64,000 bases of DNA from Rhizobium sp. CF080 (GCF_000282095.2 NZ_AKKC02000002.1:930001-994000), one strand, 5' to 3'; positions 25,745-35,564 are shown, numbered from the stretch's first letter. Notes: generated by a model from the letters alone, not told the origin. Program-made: numbers and translations.

Positions 25745-27058
25745 TTAACCGCGAGCAATCGCGTGAAAAAAGGCGCCGCTGACCAGGCCGCGCCGGCCGC
25801 CTGTCGGACCGATCAGCTTGCCGCCACCGTCGGCGATCGTCGCAAAGGCGGCGTCGGTACCTGGCGAGACCACGCTGGCATAGTGGAATTCATGGCCGCG
25901 GATGGTGTCGCCCTTTCGGCCGAGCGGGCTATCCTGGACAAGTTCCGCCTGGCGGTAGCCGAGGTTCATCTTGCGCTTGGCGAAACTGGTGCGGTGGGAA
26001 AGCAGCCCGGTCATGGCGTGCGTCACGCCCTCGGCATCCTCCAGCGTCTCGCCGAGAACCATGTAGCCGCCGCACTCGCCATGGATCGGTTTCGTTTCCG
26101 CAAATCGCGTCAGGCCGGTCTTGAAACTCTCGGCTGCCGCAAGCCGTCCCGCGTGCAGTTCGGGGTACCCGCCCGGCAGCCAACAGACATCGCAGCCAGC
26201 TGGTGGCGCCTCGTCGCTCAACGGCGAGAAGGGGACGATCTCCGCGCCGGCGGAGCGCCATTCGCGCATCAGATGCGGGTAGAGGAAGGTGAAGGCGGCA
26301 TCCTGCGCCAAAGCGATGCGCTGGCCCGGCGGCCGCAGTGATTTTTCCGTCGAGCCGCTGGGAATATTGAAGGGTTTTGCAGCGGCATAGATCGCATCGA
26401 GGTCGAGCGAGGCTTCCATGGCATCGGCCAGCCGCTCGATATGTGCGTCCATTTCCGGATGCTCACTCGCCTGGACGAGGCCGAGGTGCCGTTCGGGCAG
26501 GATAAGCGAGGGGTCGCGCAGGACGGTGCCGACAACGGGAATTCCGGCCGCCTGGATGGCATCGCCGCAAAGCTTCTTGTGCCTTTCACTGCCGGCACGA
26601 TTGAGGACGCAGGCCGCGATTTTCACGGTCGGATCATAATGGGCAAAGCCGTAGGCGATCGCGCCGGCGGTTTGGGACTGACCGGAGACGTCCAGCACCA
26701 GCAGCACGGGCAGATGGAACAGCCGTGCGAGATCGGAGGCGGCGCCCGAACGGTTCTCTTCGCTGACGATGCCGTCGAACAGGCCCATGGCGCTTTCGAT
26801 CAAAAGCAGTTCCGCATCTTCCGCCTGGCCGCGCGCGAGATGCCGGAGCAGATCCGGCGCCATCGCCCAGCTGTCGAGGTTGAGGCCCGGCAGATGCGTT
26901 GCGGCCTCATGGAAACCGGGATCGATATAATCCGGCCCGGTCTTGATGCCGCGGACCTTGACGCCGCGGCGGGCGAAGGCGCGCAAGAGGCCGATCGTGA
27001 TGCTGGTCTTGCCGGAGCCGGAGCGCGGCGCACCGATGATGAGCGCGCGGGCGGTCAT
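25745..27058 (-). CDS. cobB: Hydrogenobyrinic acid a,c-diamide synthase (CobB)
   Basis: CobB amidates side chains a and c of hydrogenobyrinic acid using glutamine and ATP. The 437-residue protein has the N-terminal ATP-binding domain with the P-loop variant GAPRSGSGKTSITIGLLRAF and a C-terminal class I glutamine amidotransferase domain with the nucleophile cysteine in HGECGGYMVLGE. The closing SGAFFHAIARG is typical. It overlaps cobA by 4 nt and is the last gene of that pair. The product feeds the cobaltochelatase whose CobN subunit is encoded in the same region. Confidence 0.95.
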   Translation of the reverse strand: MTARALIIGAPRSGSGKTSITIGLLRAFARRGVKVRGIKTGPDYIDPGFHEAATHLPGLNLDSWAMAPDLLRHLARGQAEDAELLLIESAMGLFDGIVSEENRSGAASDLARLFHLPVLLVLDVSGQSQTAGAIAYGFAHYDPTVKIAACVLNRAGSERHKKLCGDAIQAAGIPVVGTVLRDPSLILPERHLGLVQASEHPEMDAHIERLADAMEASLDLDAIYAAAKPFNIPSGSTEKSLRPPGQRIALAQDAAFTFLYPHLMREWRSAGAEIVPFSPLSDEAPPAGCDVCWLPGGYPELHAGRLAAAESFKTGLTRFAETKPIHGECGGYMVLGETLEDAEGVTHAMTGLLSHRTSFAKRKMNLGYRQAELVQDSPLGRKGDTIRGHEFHYASVVSPGTDAAFATIADGGGKLIGPTGGRRGLVSGAFFHAIARG

Positions 27059-27834
27059 GACTTGCCACCCGACAAGACGGTCTGCATGGAGACGATCCGG
27101 CCGATGACGATCAAGGCGGGAGCGGCGAATTTCTGCCGCTCGACTTCCACTTCCACGGTTGCGAGCGTTGCCGTCAGCGAGCGTTCGTCCGGCGTGGTTG
27201 CCGCCATCAGCACCGCGACCGGCGTTTCCGGCGACAGCCCGCCTTCGACCAGCAGCCTGGCGATGGTGCCGATCGTGCCGACGCCCATGTAAACGACGAT
27301 CGGCTCGCCGGTTTTCGCCAGCGCCTTCCAGTCCAGATCGCCGGGGCTTCCCGCCGCATGGCCGGTGGCAAGGGTGATCGCGCGGCTCATTCCCCGCATT
27401 GTCGCGGGAATATTGGCGGAAGCGAGAGCCGCCAGCGCCGAGGTCATGCCCGGCAGGATGCGGAACGGGATGTTTTCTCGGGCAAGCGCTTCCGCTTCCT
27501 CGCCGCCGCGCCCGAACACGAAGGGATCGCCGCCCTTCAGCCGCAAGACGCGCTTGCCCTTGCGGGCGAGTTCGATTAGCAGGCCGGTAATATCGTCCTG
27601 GGCGACGGAGGGTTTGCCGCCGCGTTTTCCGACGAAGATAAGCTCGACGGTTTTCGCGAGCGACAGCACGCCGTCGGAGACCAGCGCGTCATGGACGATC
27701 ACGTCAGCCTTGCGAAGCGCGTCGGCGACTTCCAGCGTCAGGTAACGCGGGTGGCCGGGGCCGGCGCCGGCCAGCCAGACATGGCCGGGTTCGAAGACGG
27801 GTGCTGCGACGATGGATTCGATGCTTTCATTCAT
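27055..27834 (-). CDS. cobA: Uroporphyrinogen-III C-methyltransferase (CobA)
   Basis: CobA uses two SAM molecules to turn uroporphyrinogen III into precorrin-2, the branch point into cobalamin and siroheme. The 259-residue protein shows the SUMT motifs VWLAGAGPGHPRYLT near the start, then LRLKGGDPFVFGRGGEEAEA, and later GITSA-like and MGVGTIG segments. It has no CysG dehydrogenase domain, so it is the cobalamin-type single-domain enzyme. It is divergent from cbiD with 53 nt between the starts, which must hold both promoters. Confidence 0.95.
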   Translation of the reverse strand: MNESIESIVAAPVFEPGHVWLAGAGPGHPRYLTLEVADALRKADVIVHDALVSDGVLSLAKTVELIFVGKRGGKPSVAQDDITGLLIELARKGKRVLRLKGGDPFVFGRGGEEAEALARENIPFRILPGMTSALAALASANIPATMRGMSRAITLATGHAAGSPGDLDWKALAKTGEPIVVYMGVGTIGTIARLLVEGGLSPETPVAVLMAATTPDERSLTATLATVEVEVERQKFAAPALIVIGRIVSMQTVLSGGKS

Positions 27835-27887
27835 ATGCGGACCTTTGACCGGTGACGCTTGGCCCCGGTCGGGCTATAGAAACGGCC

Positions 27888-29000
27888 ATGGAAGCGGATG
27901 GCAAGAACCTGCGTCGTGGCTGGACCACGGGAACCTGCGCGGCGGCGGCCAGCAAGGCGGCCTGTCTTGCCCTCGTTTCCGGAAAGTTCCCCGATATGAT
28001 CGAGGTGACTTTGCCCGGCGGGCAGACGCCATCCTTCGCGCTCGCCGTCGAAGAAACCGGCGAGGGATTTGCGAGAGCCGGGATCGTCAAGGATGCCGGC
28101 GATGATCCGGATGTCACGCACGGCGCGCTGATCAAAAGCACCGTGCGGCGCGGCGCGGCGGGCAGCGGCATCACCTTCAAGGCCGGCGAAGGCGTCGGCA
28201 CCGTCACCCGTGCCGGCCTGCCTCTCCCCGTCGGCGAGCCCGCGATCAATCCGGTGCCGCGCAAGATGATCGCCCAGGCGATCGCCGAGGTCGCCGGCGC
28301 CGAGGCCGATTTTGAGGTGGAGATTTCCGTCGCCGATGGCGAGAAGATCGCCGAGAAGACGCTGAACGGCCGGCTGGGGATCCTGGGCGGCATTTCCATC
28401 CTCGGCACGACGGGAATCGTCATTCCCTTTTCCTGCTCGGCCTGGATTCATTCCATCTGGCGCGGCATCGATGTCGCGCGTGCGGCCGGCCTCACCCATG
28501 TGGCGGGTGCCACCGGCAACACGTCCGAAAAGGCGGTGCAGGCGCATCATGGATTGCACGAGATCGCGCTGATCGACATGGGCGATTTCGTCGGCGGCAT
28601 GCTGAAATATCTGCGCGACCATCCAGTGCCGAAGGTTACCATCGCAGGCGGTGTCGCCAAGATGACCAAGCTCGCTCAGGGCATGCTCGACGTTCATTCC
28701 AAGCGTGGATTGGCCGATCTCGCGGCTCTGGCGAAACTGGCAAGCGAAGCCGGGGCGAGCGATGAGCTTGCGGCGCAGATTGCCGCTGCCAACACCGTGT
28801 CGCAGGCATTCGCACTCGCTGGCGAAAACGGCCTGGCATTGGGCGACCGGATTGCTGCGCTCGCCTGGAAGACTGCCGCCAAGGCGCTCAAGGATCCGCA
28901 GATCGCGCTGGAAATCCTGGTCTACGATCGCGAGGGCCGGTTGGTCGGCCAGACCGCGTTTACGCCGTCCGATCATTCGGAATCCTTATCGCCGGCCTGA
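27888..29000 (+). CDS. cbiD: Cobalt-precorrin-5B C1-methyltransferase (CbiD)
   Basis: CbiD methylates C-1 of the contracted corrin ring, a step done by CobF in the classical aerobic pathway. The 370-residue protein shows [20 protein letters not shown] at the start, the internal [20 protein letters not shown] and the late [20 protein letters not shown], all typical of CbiD. I chose the ATG at 27888, directly before the conserved N-terminus; an upstream frame adds 12 residues. The 3' end overlaps cobM by 28 nt in convergent orientation. No cobF is present in the window, so this gene probably fills that step. Confidence 0.93.
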   Translation: MEADGKNLRRGWTTGTCAAAASKAACLALVSGKFPDMIEVTLPGGQTPSFALAVEETGEGFARAGIVKDAGDDPDVTHGALIKSTVRRGAAGSGITFKAGEGVGTVTRAGLPLPVGEPAINPVPRKMIAQAIAEVAGAEADFEVEISVADGEKIAEKTLNGRLGILGGISILGTTGIVIPFSCSAWIHSIWRGIDVARAAGLTHVAGATGNTSEKAVQAHHGLHEIALIDMGDFVGGMLKYLRDHPVPKVTIAGGVAKMTKLAQGMLDVHSKRGLADLAALAKLASEAGASDELAAQIAAANTVSQAFALAGENGLALGDRIAALAWKTAAKALKDPQIALEILVYDREGRLVGQTAFTPSDHSESLSPA

Positions 29001-29758
29001 GGCCAGCCGGGCCGGAAGCGGCGCACGTAATCGGCATTGTAAAGCTGGCTCTCGACGAAATCCGCAGCGCCCAGGCCCTTGCCGACGAAGATCAATGCCG
29101 TGCGTTCGGCGGGCTCCTCAGCCAGCTTCGCTTCGATGTCGGCAAGCGTGCCGCGGATGATCCGTTCCTCCGGCCAGGAGGCGCGCACCACGATCGCGAC
29201 CGGGCAATCGGCGCCATAAAACGGCGTCAGTTCGGCTACGATACGGTCGAGCGCATGGATGGCGAGGTGGATCGCCAGCGTGGCGCCGGTCGCGCCGAAG
29301 GCCGCCAGCGTTTCGCCGTCCGGCATTTTCGAAGCGCGACCGGAAACGCGGGTAAGCACCAGGCTCTGCGCCACTTCCGGAATGGTCAGCTCTCGCCGCA
29401 GAGCTGCCGCGGCGGCGGCAAAGGAGGGCACGCCGGGAGTGAGGGTATAGTCGATGCCGTGCTTTTCCAGCCGGCGGATCTGTTCGGCAACGGCGCTCCA
29501 GACGGAAAGATCGCCGGAATGCAGCCGTGCGACATCCTTGCCGGCCTGATGTGCCGACACGTATTCCGCCTCAATATCGTCCAGCGACAGAGAGCCGGTA
29601 TCGACGATCCGTGCATCCCTCGGGCAATAGTCGAGCAGTTCCTTCGGCATGATCGAGCCGGCGTAGAGGCAGACGGGCGAGCGGGCGAGAATATCGCGGC
29701 CACGCACGGTGATGAGGTCGGCGGCGCCTGGCCCGGCGCCGATGAAATGCACGGTCAT
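28973..29758 (-). CDS. cobM: Precorrin-4 C11-methyltransferase (CobM)
   Basis: CobM transfers a methyl group to C-11 of precorrin-4, giving precorrin-5. The 261-residue enzyme has the canonical start [18 protein letters not shown], the motif [18 protein letters not shown], and [20 protein letters not shown], which is diagnostic of the CobM/CbiF group. It overlaps cobE by 4 nt and is the last gene of the cobL-cobE-cobM operon. Its last 28 nt are shared with the end of cbiD on the other strand. Confidence 0.95.
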   Translation of the reverse strand: MTVHFIGAGPGAADLITVRGRDILARSPVCLYAGSIMPKELLDYCPRDARIVDTGSLSLDDIEAEYVSAHQAGKDVARLHSGDLSVWSAVAEQIRRLEKHGIDYTLTPGVPSFAAAAAALRRELTIPEVAQSLVLTRVSGRASKMPDGETLAAFGATGATLAIHLAIHALDRIVAELTPFYGADCPVAIVVRASWPEERIIRGTLADIEAKLAEEPAERTALIFVGKGLGAADFVESQLYNADYVRRFRPGWPQAGDKDSE

Positions 29759-30141
29759 GAATGGTCCTTCGAGCGTGCCAGCGCGCAGGTAGCGCCATCG
29801 GCGATCAGTCGCGCGACAATCAGTTCCGAAGCCTCGCCGGCAGCCGCCAGTGCCGCGGCTTCGGAAAGGCTCGGTGTGGCGGTTTGGGCAAGGCTGTGTT
29901 TCGAAACGGTTTTAGTGCGGGCTTCAGCGTGTTTGAGTGCAGCCGCGTCGAGAATGCGCAAGGTCAGGCCCAGCCGTTCGGCGAGCTCGATCATTCCCGG
30001 CTCATGCCGCTTGATCTCGCCGGTCGCCAGTATGGAAACGGATTCACGCGGAATATTCGCCTCGGCGCAGGCAGCAGTCAGCGCCGAAAGCAACGCTTCC
30101 GCAGATGTCCCTTTGCGGCAGCCGAGACCCGCGGCAATCAT
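29755..30141 (-). CDS. cobE: Cobalamin biosynthesis protein CobE (CbiG C-terminal domain-like)
   Basis: A 128-residue protein matching CobE, which equals the C-terminal domain of CbiG and is needed for aerobic cobalamin synthesis without a firmly established step. The start [20 protein letters not shown] and the later [20 protein letters not shown] are typical. I placed the start at 30141, where the ATG overlaps the cobL stop by 4 nt; longer frames in this phase enter cobL out of frame. It is also joined to cobM by a 4-nt overlap. Confidence 0.9.
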   Translation of the reverse strand: MIAAGLGCRKGTSAEALLSALTAACAEANIPRESVSILATGEIKRHEPGMIELAERLGLTLRILDAAALKHAEARTKTVSKHSLAQTATPSLSEAAALAAAGEASELIVARLIADGATCALARSKDHS

Positions 30142-31391
30142 GGCTTCACTCCGGGTTTCGTCCAGCTCCATTGGGTAACCGGCATGGCCGGTTTCCAGCC
30201 CGACATGCCGCCGATCGGGGCCGCGCGCGAAACCTCCATGCGGATCAGCTCGCCGCCGAGTTTCGCATGCGCCGCCAGAAGGACTGCCTCCATTTCCAGC
30301 GTCACGGCATTGGCGACTATCCGCCCGCCTGGCTTCAGCGCATCCAGGGCCGTGTCGAAAACGCCGGGCTCGCTGCCACCTCCGCCGATAAAGATCGCAT
30401 CCGGCGGCGGCAGGCCGGCCAGAGCCACCGGGGCTTCGCCTTCGACGATGCGCAGGCCCGGCACGCCGAATGCCGCGGCATTCCGCCTGATCCGTGCTGC
30501 ACGATTGGCGTTGGCTTCGATCGCAATGGCTTTCAGGGAAGGATCGGCCAGCATCCATTCGATGCCGATCGAACCCGATCCGGCGCCGATATCCCACAGC
30601 AGTTCGCCACGGTGCGGAGCCAGTGCCGAGAGCGTCAGCGCCCGGATTTCACGCTTGGTGATCTGCCCGTCATGTTCGAACAGCGTATCGTCCAACCCGA
30701 CGACGCGCGGAAGGATAAAGGCCCCGGCTTCGACCTTTACGTCGATGGCGACGACATTCAGCACATCGATATCCGATAGCGCGAACTTATCTGCCCGCTG
30801 CGAACGGATACGTTCCGCCGCGCCGCCCAGAGATTCCAGAACGGTTATCCGAGAAGGCCCGAAACCGGTGCGGGACAATAGCTCCGCCAGCGCCGCCGGC
30901 CCGTTCTCATCGGATGTGAGCGCGATGATCCGCCGACCCGGATGAAGCGACGGCCGAATGAGTTCGAGTGGCCGACCGTGCAGTGACACCGTTTCGATGT
31001 CCTGAAGCGGCCAGCCAAGCCTTGAGGCGGCCAGCGAAAAGGCCGAGGGGGCCGGATAGGCGGCATATTCTTCAGGCGCGACATGGCGGGACAGCGTGAC
31101 GCCGACGCCGAAGAAAAAGGGGTCTCCGGAGGCCAGCACGCAGACGTTCTGGCCACGCAGCGCGACGACATCGCGCATCGTCGGGTCAAACGGTGTCGGC
31201 CACGGCCGGGCCTCGCCGGTGATCAGGGTGGCTGCCAGTTCCAGATGCCGTCTGCCGCCGAAGACCACGGCGGCAGAGGTAATCGCCGCGCGGGCATTTT
31301 CGCCGAGGCCCGCGACCCCATCCTCGCCGATGCCGACGATGGACAGCCAGCGGCTTTGGTTTAAAGGTTTCTGCGCTGATTCAGGAGGCAT
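30138..31391 (-). CDS. cobL: Precorrin-6Y C5,15-methyltransferase, decarboxylating (CobL)
   Basis: CobL methylates C-5 and C-15 and decarboxylates the acetate side chain at C-12, giving precorrin-8X. The 417-residue protein is the usual two-domain fusion: a CbiE-like tetrapyrrole methylase domain (WLSIVGIGEDGVAGLGENAR, then LASGDPFFFGVGVTL) and a CbiT-like domain from about residue 235 (LLWDIGAGSGSIGIEWM). The ATG at 31391 begins only 1 nt from the cobK start on the other strand, so the ribosome-binding site of each gene lies inside the other's coding sequence. It heads the cobL-cobE-cobM operon. Confidence 0.95.
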   Translation of the reverse strand: MPPESAQKPLNQSRWLSIVGIGEDGVAGLGENARAAITSAAVVFGGRRHLELAATLITGEARPWPTPFDPTMRDVVALRGQNVCVLASGDPFFFGVGVTLSRHVAPEEYAAYPAPSAFSLAASRLGWPLQDIETVSLHGRPLELIRPSLHPGRRIIALTSDENGPAALAELLSRTGFGPSRITVLESLGGAAERIRSQRADKFALSDIDVLNVVAIDVKVEAGAFILPRVVGLDDTLFEHDGQITKREIRALTLSALAPHRGELLWDIGAGSGSIGIEWMLADPSLKAIAIEANANRAARIRRNAAAFGVPGLRIVEGEAPVALAGLPPPDAIFIGGGGSEPGVFDTALDALKPGGRIVANAVTLEMEAVLLAAHAKLGGELIRMEVSRAAPIGGMSGWKPAMPVTQWSWTKPGVKP

Positions 31392-31392
31392 C

Positions 31393-32148
31393 GTGCAACG
31401 CTCCATCCTCATTCTCGGCGGCACGGCGGAAGCTCGCGCGCTGGCCGGAAAGCTCGCTGGTGATCCACGGTTTACTGTCGAGCTGTCGCTTGCCGGCCGC
31501 ACGCGCATGCCGGCCGAGCAACCCGTGCCGGTGCGTGTCGGCGGTTTTGGCGGTACCGAAGGGCTTGCCGCTTATCTCCGACAAAAAGGCGTCTCTATCC
31601 TGATCGACGCGACGCATCCTTATGCGGCGCAGATTTCCCGCAATGCTGCTCGATCTGCCGAGATTTCCGGCGTTCCACTGGTCGCCTTGCGGCGCTCGCC
31701 CTGGCTGCGGCAGCACGGTGATCGCTGGATCGAAGTCGAGAGCGTTGCCGATGCGGTCCACATCCTGGGAGTGGTCCCGCGAAAAACCTTCCTGACGCTC
31801 GGACGTCAGGAGCTTCTGCCCTTCGAGGCTGCGCCGCAGCACGCCTATTTGGTCCGCAGCGTTGATCCGGTCGAGCCGCCGCTTGCCGTCCCTAACGCGG
31901 TCTATTTGACGGCGCGCGGTCCGTTCCGGCAGGCGGACGAGGCCAGCCTTCTGCAGGACCATGGCATCGAGGTCATCGTCGCCAAGAACAGCGGCGGGCC
32001 GGCGAGCTACGGGAAGATCGCCGCTGCGCGCGATCTCGGCATCGACGTCATTCTGATCCGCCGTCCGGACCTGCCGGATGTGCCGTCCGTCGAAACTGTC
32101 GGTGAAATGCTGGCTTGGCTCGATCATGTGCCAGCGCCTTTGAAATAA
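31393..32148 (+). CDS. cobK: Precorrin-6A reductase (CobK)
   Basis: CobK reduces precorrin-6A to precorrin-6B with NADPH. The 251-residue protein opens with SILILGGTAEARALAGKL, the nucleotide-binding loop, and contains LIDATHPYAAQISRNAA and VIVAKNSGGPASYGKI, both typical of the family. The GTG at 31393 has AGGAGG 4 nt upstream, and this Shine-Dalgarno sequence lies within the first codons of cobL on the opposite strand. Frames extending further upstream run antisense to cobL and are not needed. The last 25 nt overlap the end of cobJ. Confidence 0.94.
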   Translation: MQRSILILGGTAEARALAGKLAGDPRFTVELSLAGRTRMPAEQPVPVRVGGFGGTEGLAAYLRQKGVSILIDATHPYAAQISRNAARSAEISGVPLVALRRSPWLRQHGDRWIEVESVADAVHILGVVPRKTFLTLGRQELLPFEAAPQHAYLVRSVDPVEPPLAVPNAVYLTARGPFRQADEASLLQDHGIEVIVAKNSGGPASYGKIAAARDLGIDVILIRRPDLPDVPSVETVGEMLAWLDHVPAPLK

Positions 32149-32891
32149 CGCGGGGAATAGACGATTGGCCGCTGGTTCTCCCGCTCGATCACCCGCGTTT
32201 CCGCGGTGCCGACGATCACGCAGGTCGCCATGTCGGCCATGTCGCTTCTCGCGTCTGACAACAGCACGACACGGATAGCCTCATCCGGCCGGCCGGCGGC
32301 TCTGCCGAAGATCACCGGCACGGTGGCGGGCAGATGGGCGCGCAGAATATCGAAGGCCTCGCCGAGCTGATGCGGACGCGCCTTGCTGACCGGATTGTAA
32401 AAGGCCATCACGAAACCGGCCGTCGCCGCGGCGATCAGCCGTTTCTCGATCACGTCCCAGGGCTTCAGATTGTTCGAAAGCGAGATGGCGCAGAAATCAT
32501 GACCGAGCGGCGCACCGGCTTTGGCCGCGACGGCCAACATGGCGGTGATGCCGGGAACGACCGAAAAATCGATCTGGCGCCATAAGGCTGGACCTTCGTC
32601 GATCGCCTCGCAGACCGCGGCGGCCATGGCGAATACGCCGGGATCGCCGCCCGAGACGACACAGACCTTGCCTCCGCCAGCCGCCATTTCGAGCGCGGCG
32701 CGGGCGCGCGCCAGTTCTTCCCGGTTATCGGATGCATGGCGGCGTTGGTCGGGCCGGAGGTTCAGCCGGTCGATATAGGGAAAATAGCCGAAAAAATCCT
32801 CTGCGGCCGCAACTGCGGTGAGAGCCTCCGGTGTCATCTGGTCCGGGTTGCCGGGGCCGAGGCCAACGACGGTCAGCGAACCCGCTTTCAT
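32124..32891 (-). CDS. cobJ: Precorrin-3B C17-methyltransferase (CobJ)
   Basis: CobJ methylates C-17 of precorrin-3B and drives ring contraction to precorrin-4. The 255-residue protein has SLTVVGLGPGNPDQMTPEAL at the start, VCVVSGGDPGVFAMAAAV, VVPGITAMLAVAAKAGAPLG and FYNPVSKARP, the last being specific for CobJ/CbiH. The ATG at 32891 overlaps the cobI stop by 4 nt. It is the last gene of the long operon that begins at the DUF1636 gene. Confidence 0.95.
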   Translation of the reverse strand: MKAGSLTVVGLGPGNPDQMTPEALTAVAAAEDFFGYFPYIDRLNLRPDQRRHASDNREELARARAALEMAAGGGKVCVVSGGDPGVFAMAAAVCEAIDEGPALWRQIDFSVVPGITAMLAVAAKAGAPLGHDFCAISLSNNLKPWDVIEKRLIAAATAGFVMAFYNPVSKARPHQLGEAFDILRAHLPATVPVIFGRAAGRPDEAIRVVLLSDARSDMADMATCVIVGTAETRVIERENQRPIVYSPRYFKGAGT

Positions 32892-33628
32892 GGCCGGGCC
32901 TTCCAGCCGGGCACGAGGACGATCGAGAAATAGGGAGCCGGGCTCTCGTCGCGCTCTTCCAGTCTTTGAGCGGTCCCGTTTGCCATGGTGCCACGCTCCA
33001 CGTAAAGCGCGCCGGACAGCTTGCCGACCGAGGCCAGCGCTCGCCGGATCTTTGGCAGGTTGCGGCCGACTTTCATGATCACTGCGCCGTCGGTGTTTCC
33101 GAGCCGCTCCGCGAGCTTCTCTTCGGACAGTGTGCCGGGCAGCACGCTCAAGATATCGTCGCCCTGGACGAGCGGCATTCCGGTCATCGACCAGCAGCCG
33201 GACATGGCGGTGACGCCTGCCACGACTTCCGCCTGGTAGCGGTCGGCCAGCCGTACATGCAGGTGCATGTAGGATCCGTAGAACAGCGGATCGCCCTCGC
33301 TCAGCACGGCGACATTCTTGCCGGCATCGAGGAGCGTGGCGATGTCGTCCGCGGAGCGATCGAAGAAATCGGCGATCGGGCCGCGATAATCGGCCTCGTC
33401 CTTGTGGGTCTCGACCGTGACCGGATAGACCAGCGGCAGTTCGAGCGTGCCCGGACGGATATGCGCCTCGACGATGGCGCGGCCGTTGCCGCTCGAGCCT
33501 TTCTTGCAGAAGAAGGCGATCACATCCGCTTCGTTGATGGCGCGTACCGCCTTCAGCGTCAGCAGTTCGGGATCGCCGGGTCCGGTGCCGACGCCTGTGA
33601 GCTTGCCCTTGAGGAGTGCGGCGTTCAC
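32888..33628 (-). CDS. cobI: Precorrin-2 C20-methyltransferase (CobI)
   Basis: CobI methylates C-20 of precorrin-2 to give precorrin-3A. The 246-residue enzyme shows LTGVGTGPGDPELLTLKAVR, VAVLSEGDPLFYGSYMHLHV and VVAGVTAMSGCWSMTGMPLV, all CobI/CbiL signatures. The GTG start at 33628 overlaps the cobH stop in a GTGA arrangement. It is followed by cobJ with a 4-nt overlap. Confidence 0.95.
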   Translation of the reverse strand: MNAALLKGKLTGVGTGPGDPELLTLKAVRAINEADVIAFFCKKGSSGNGRAIVEAHIRPGTLELPLVYPVTVETHKDEADYRGPIADFFDRSADDIATLLDAGKNVAVLSEGDPLFYGSYMHLHVRLADRYQAEVVAGVTAMSGCWSMTGMPLVQGDDILSVLPGTLSEEKLAERLGNTDGAVIMKVGRNLPKIRRALASVGKLSGALYVERGTMANGTAQRLEERDESPAPYFSIVLVPGWKARP

Positions 33629-34254
33629 AGTCCGGCCCTCGCCAGTGCATTGACGCAGGCAGCCGTCATCGCCGAGCCGCCCATGCGGCCGCGCACGATC
33701 GCATAGGGAATGCCGAGCGTCGCCTCCATCAGCGCTTCCTTGGATTCCGCTGCACCGACGAAACCGACCGGCATGCCGATGATCGCGGCCGGTCGCGGCG
33801 CGCCAGCATCCAGCATTTCGAGCAGGCGGAACAGCGCGGTCGGAGCATTGCCGATCGCGACTACCGCGCCTTCTAGGTCGTCCCAGAGGTCGAGCGCTGC
33901 TGCCGAGCGGGTGTTGCCGAGCGTTTTTGCAAGCTCGATCGTGCGGCTGTCGCGCAGCGTGCAGATCACCTGGTTGTGGGCCGGCAGGCGGGCGCGGGTA
34001 ATGCCGTGCGCCACCATTTCGGCGTCGCAATAGATCGGCTTGCCGGCATGAAGCGCGCCGCGCGCCTGGGCCACGAAATCCTTGGAAAACCGGAAATGCT
34101 GAGCCGCCTCGACCAGCCCGCAGGCGTGGATCATGCGCACCGCGATATCGGCCTGTTCCGACGAGAAGGGCGAGAGGTCCGCTTCTTCGCGGATGATGGC
34201 GAAGGATTTTTCGTAGATCGCGTCGCCTTCGCGGATGTAATCGTAACTGTTCAT
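33625..34254 (-). CDS. cobH: Precorrin-8X methylmutase (CobH)
   Basis: CobH moves the methyl group from C-11 to C-12, producing hydrogenobyrinic acid. The 209-residue protein starts SYDYIREGDAIYEKSFAIIR, contains the conserved histidine in RMIHACGLVEAAQHF, the segment GKPIYCDAEMVAHGIT and PAAIIGMPVGFVGAAESKEA. It overlaps both neighbours (cobG upstream, cobI downstream) by 4 nt. Confidence 0.95.
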   Translation of the reverse strand: MNSYDYIREGDAIYEKSFAIIREEADLSPFSSEQADIAVRMIHACGLVEAAQHFRFSKDFVAQARGALHAGKPIYCDAEMVAHGITRARLPAHNQVICTLRDSRTIELAKTLGNTRSAAALDLWDDLEGAVVAIGNAPTALFRLLEMLDAGAPRPAAIIGMPVGFVGAAESKEALMEATLGIPYAIVRGRMGGSAMTAACVNALARAGL

Positions 34255-35564
34255 GGTCGTCCTGACATAACGGCCGCAGCAAGCCGGCGCGGTCCCAGAC
34301 GGGCGAGGCAGGCTGCGGAATTTTCACCGGTTTGCCGCTCGTTACGGACGAGATCGGCGATGCGGCGAAGGGAGTTGTTGGTATCGGCAAAAGCGACCGA
34401 GGCAAAGGGCTCGTCGGCCGCTTTTCCTTGTGTGATCAGCGAAAGACCGGCGGTGGTTCCGCAAAATGCAAGCGCGGAGGGTTCGGGATGGGCGCAGCCC
34501 TTGGGGCAGCCGGTCACGTGCAGCTTGAACGAACCGTCCAGCAGGTCGCCGCAATCCTCTGCCGCTTTGGCGGCGAGTTCATGGGTGGCGATGGTCGCGG
34601 AATTGCAGGCCGGGCTTCCAGAGCAGGCGGCAATGGCCGAACGTGGATCGCTCGGCGAGGTGACGAAGCCGTTGCCGCCGGCAAAGGCGGTCAGCGCCTC
34701 GCAGGCGGTTTGAGCGGCGAAAAACAGGAGCGAATGATCGAAGGCCGGTTTCAGGGATTGTATTCCGAGACGCTCGGCTTCATCGCAAAGGGCGATCAGG
34801 TCCTCGGCTTTCGCCTGACCGAAGGCCGGGCCGATGCCTGCTGCAAAAAGGTTATTGGAAACGTGGAAGGTGTCGAAAGGTGAGGCCGCGTGGTTGACGC
34901 CGTTGTTCTTCGGCAGTCCGGCCGCGAGGTCGCGGCCCCGGGCCCTCGTCCCCATCACTGCAAGCTTGCGAAGCAGTTCCAGGGTCGCGGAGATTGCATC
35001 TGTTTCACGTAAAACATTGAAAACGCGGCCGGTTGCTTCCGTGTCGCCCAGAAGCAGCTTCCAGCGCATGCCTTCCTCGTTGGAAATGGCAACGAGCCGG
35101 ATATCGGCCAGTAGGTCGGAAAGCCGGAGCTGTCCGCCACCGTCAACCACCACCGACATCTTCGGCGCGAGGCCGACAATCTCGCGTGCAGCTTGGCGGA
35201 TCGCCTCGGCTATAGGCCGCGGGTCGGCGATCTCGGTCGCGTCAACCCCGGCCAAGGGCGGGGTTTCGACCGCGAGGCCATCGCGAAGCGGCAGGTTCAG
35301 GGCGCGGATCTCGGCGTCGAGAAGAGGGGCCGAGGTCCCACTCAATCCCCGGACCTGCAGGTTGCCGCGCGCGGAGATATCGAGAATGCCGTTGCCGTGG
35401 CGCCGTGCCAGCCGGCAGAGTTCGGCCAGTTGTGTCGGGGTGATCGCATCGGTCAGCGCCACGCGGGCGAGAAGCCCGTCACCGGTCATCATCGGCGCCG
35501 ACAGGGCGGGGCAGGCGCCGCGGCGCATGTCCAGCGTGCTTCGATCGAGGGAGAGTGCCGTCAT
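34251..35564 (-). CDS. cobG: Precorrin-3B synthase (CobG)
   Basis: CobG is the oxygen-dependent monooxygenase that makes precorrin-3B and marks the aerobic pathway. The 437-residue protein is a sulfite/nitrite reductase homologue. Its first half has LARRHGNGILDISARGNLQV, and the C-terminal half carries the cysteines expected for the 4Fe-4S cluster (AACSGSPACNSA and HVTGCPKGCAHPEPSALAF). It overlaps cobN and cobH by 4 nt each. Its presence argues against a fully anaerobic route even though the C-1 methylation gene here is of the CbiD type. Confidence 0.94.
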   Translation of the reverse strand: MTALSLDRSTLDMRRGACPALSAPMMTGDGLLARVALTDAITPTQLAELCRLARRHGNGILDISARGNLQVRGLSGTSAPLLDAEIRALNLPLRDGLAVETPPLAGVDATEIADPRPIAEAIRQAAREIVGLAPKMSVVVDGGGQLRLSDLLADIRLVAISNEEGMRWKLLLGDTEATGRVFNVLRETDAISATLELLRKLAVMGTRARGRDLAAGLPKNNGVNHAASPFDTFHVSNNLFAAGIGPAFGQAKAEDLIALCDEAERLGIQSLKPAFDHSLLFFAAQTACEALTAFAGGNGFVTSPSDPRSAIAACSGSPACNSATIATHELAAKAAEDCGDLLDGSFKLHVTGCPKGCAHPEPSALAFCGTTAGLSLITQGKAADEPFASVAFADTNNSLRRIADLVRNERQTGENSAACLARLGPRRLAAAVMSGRP

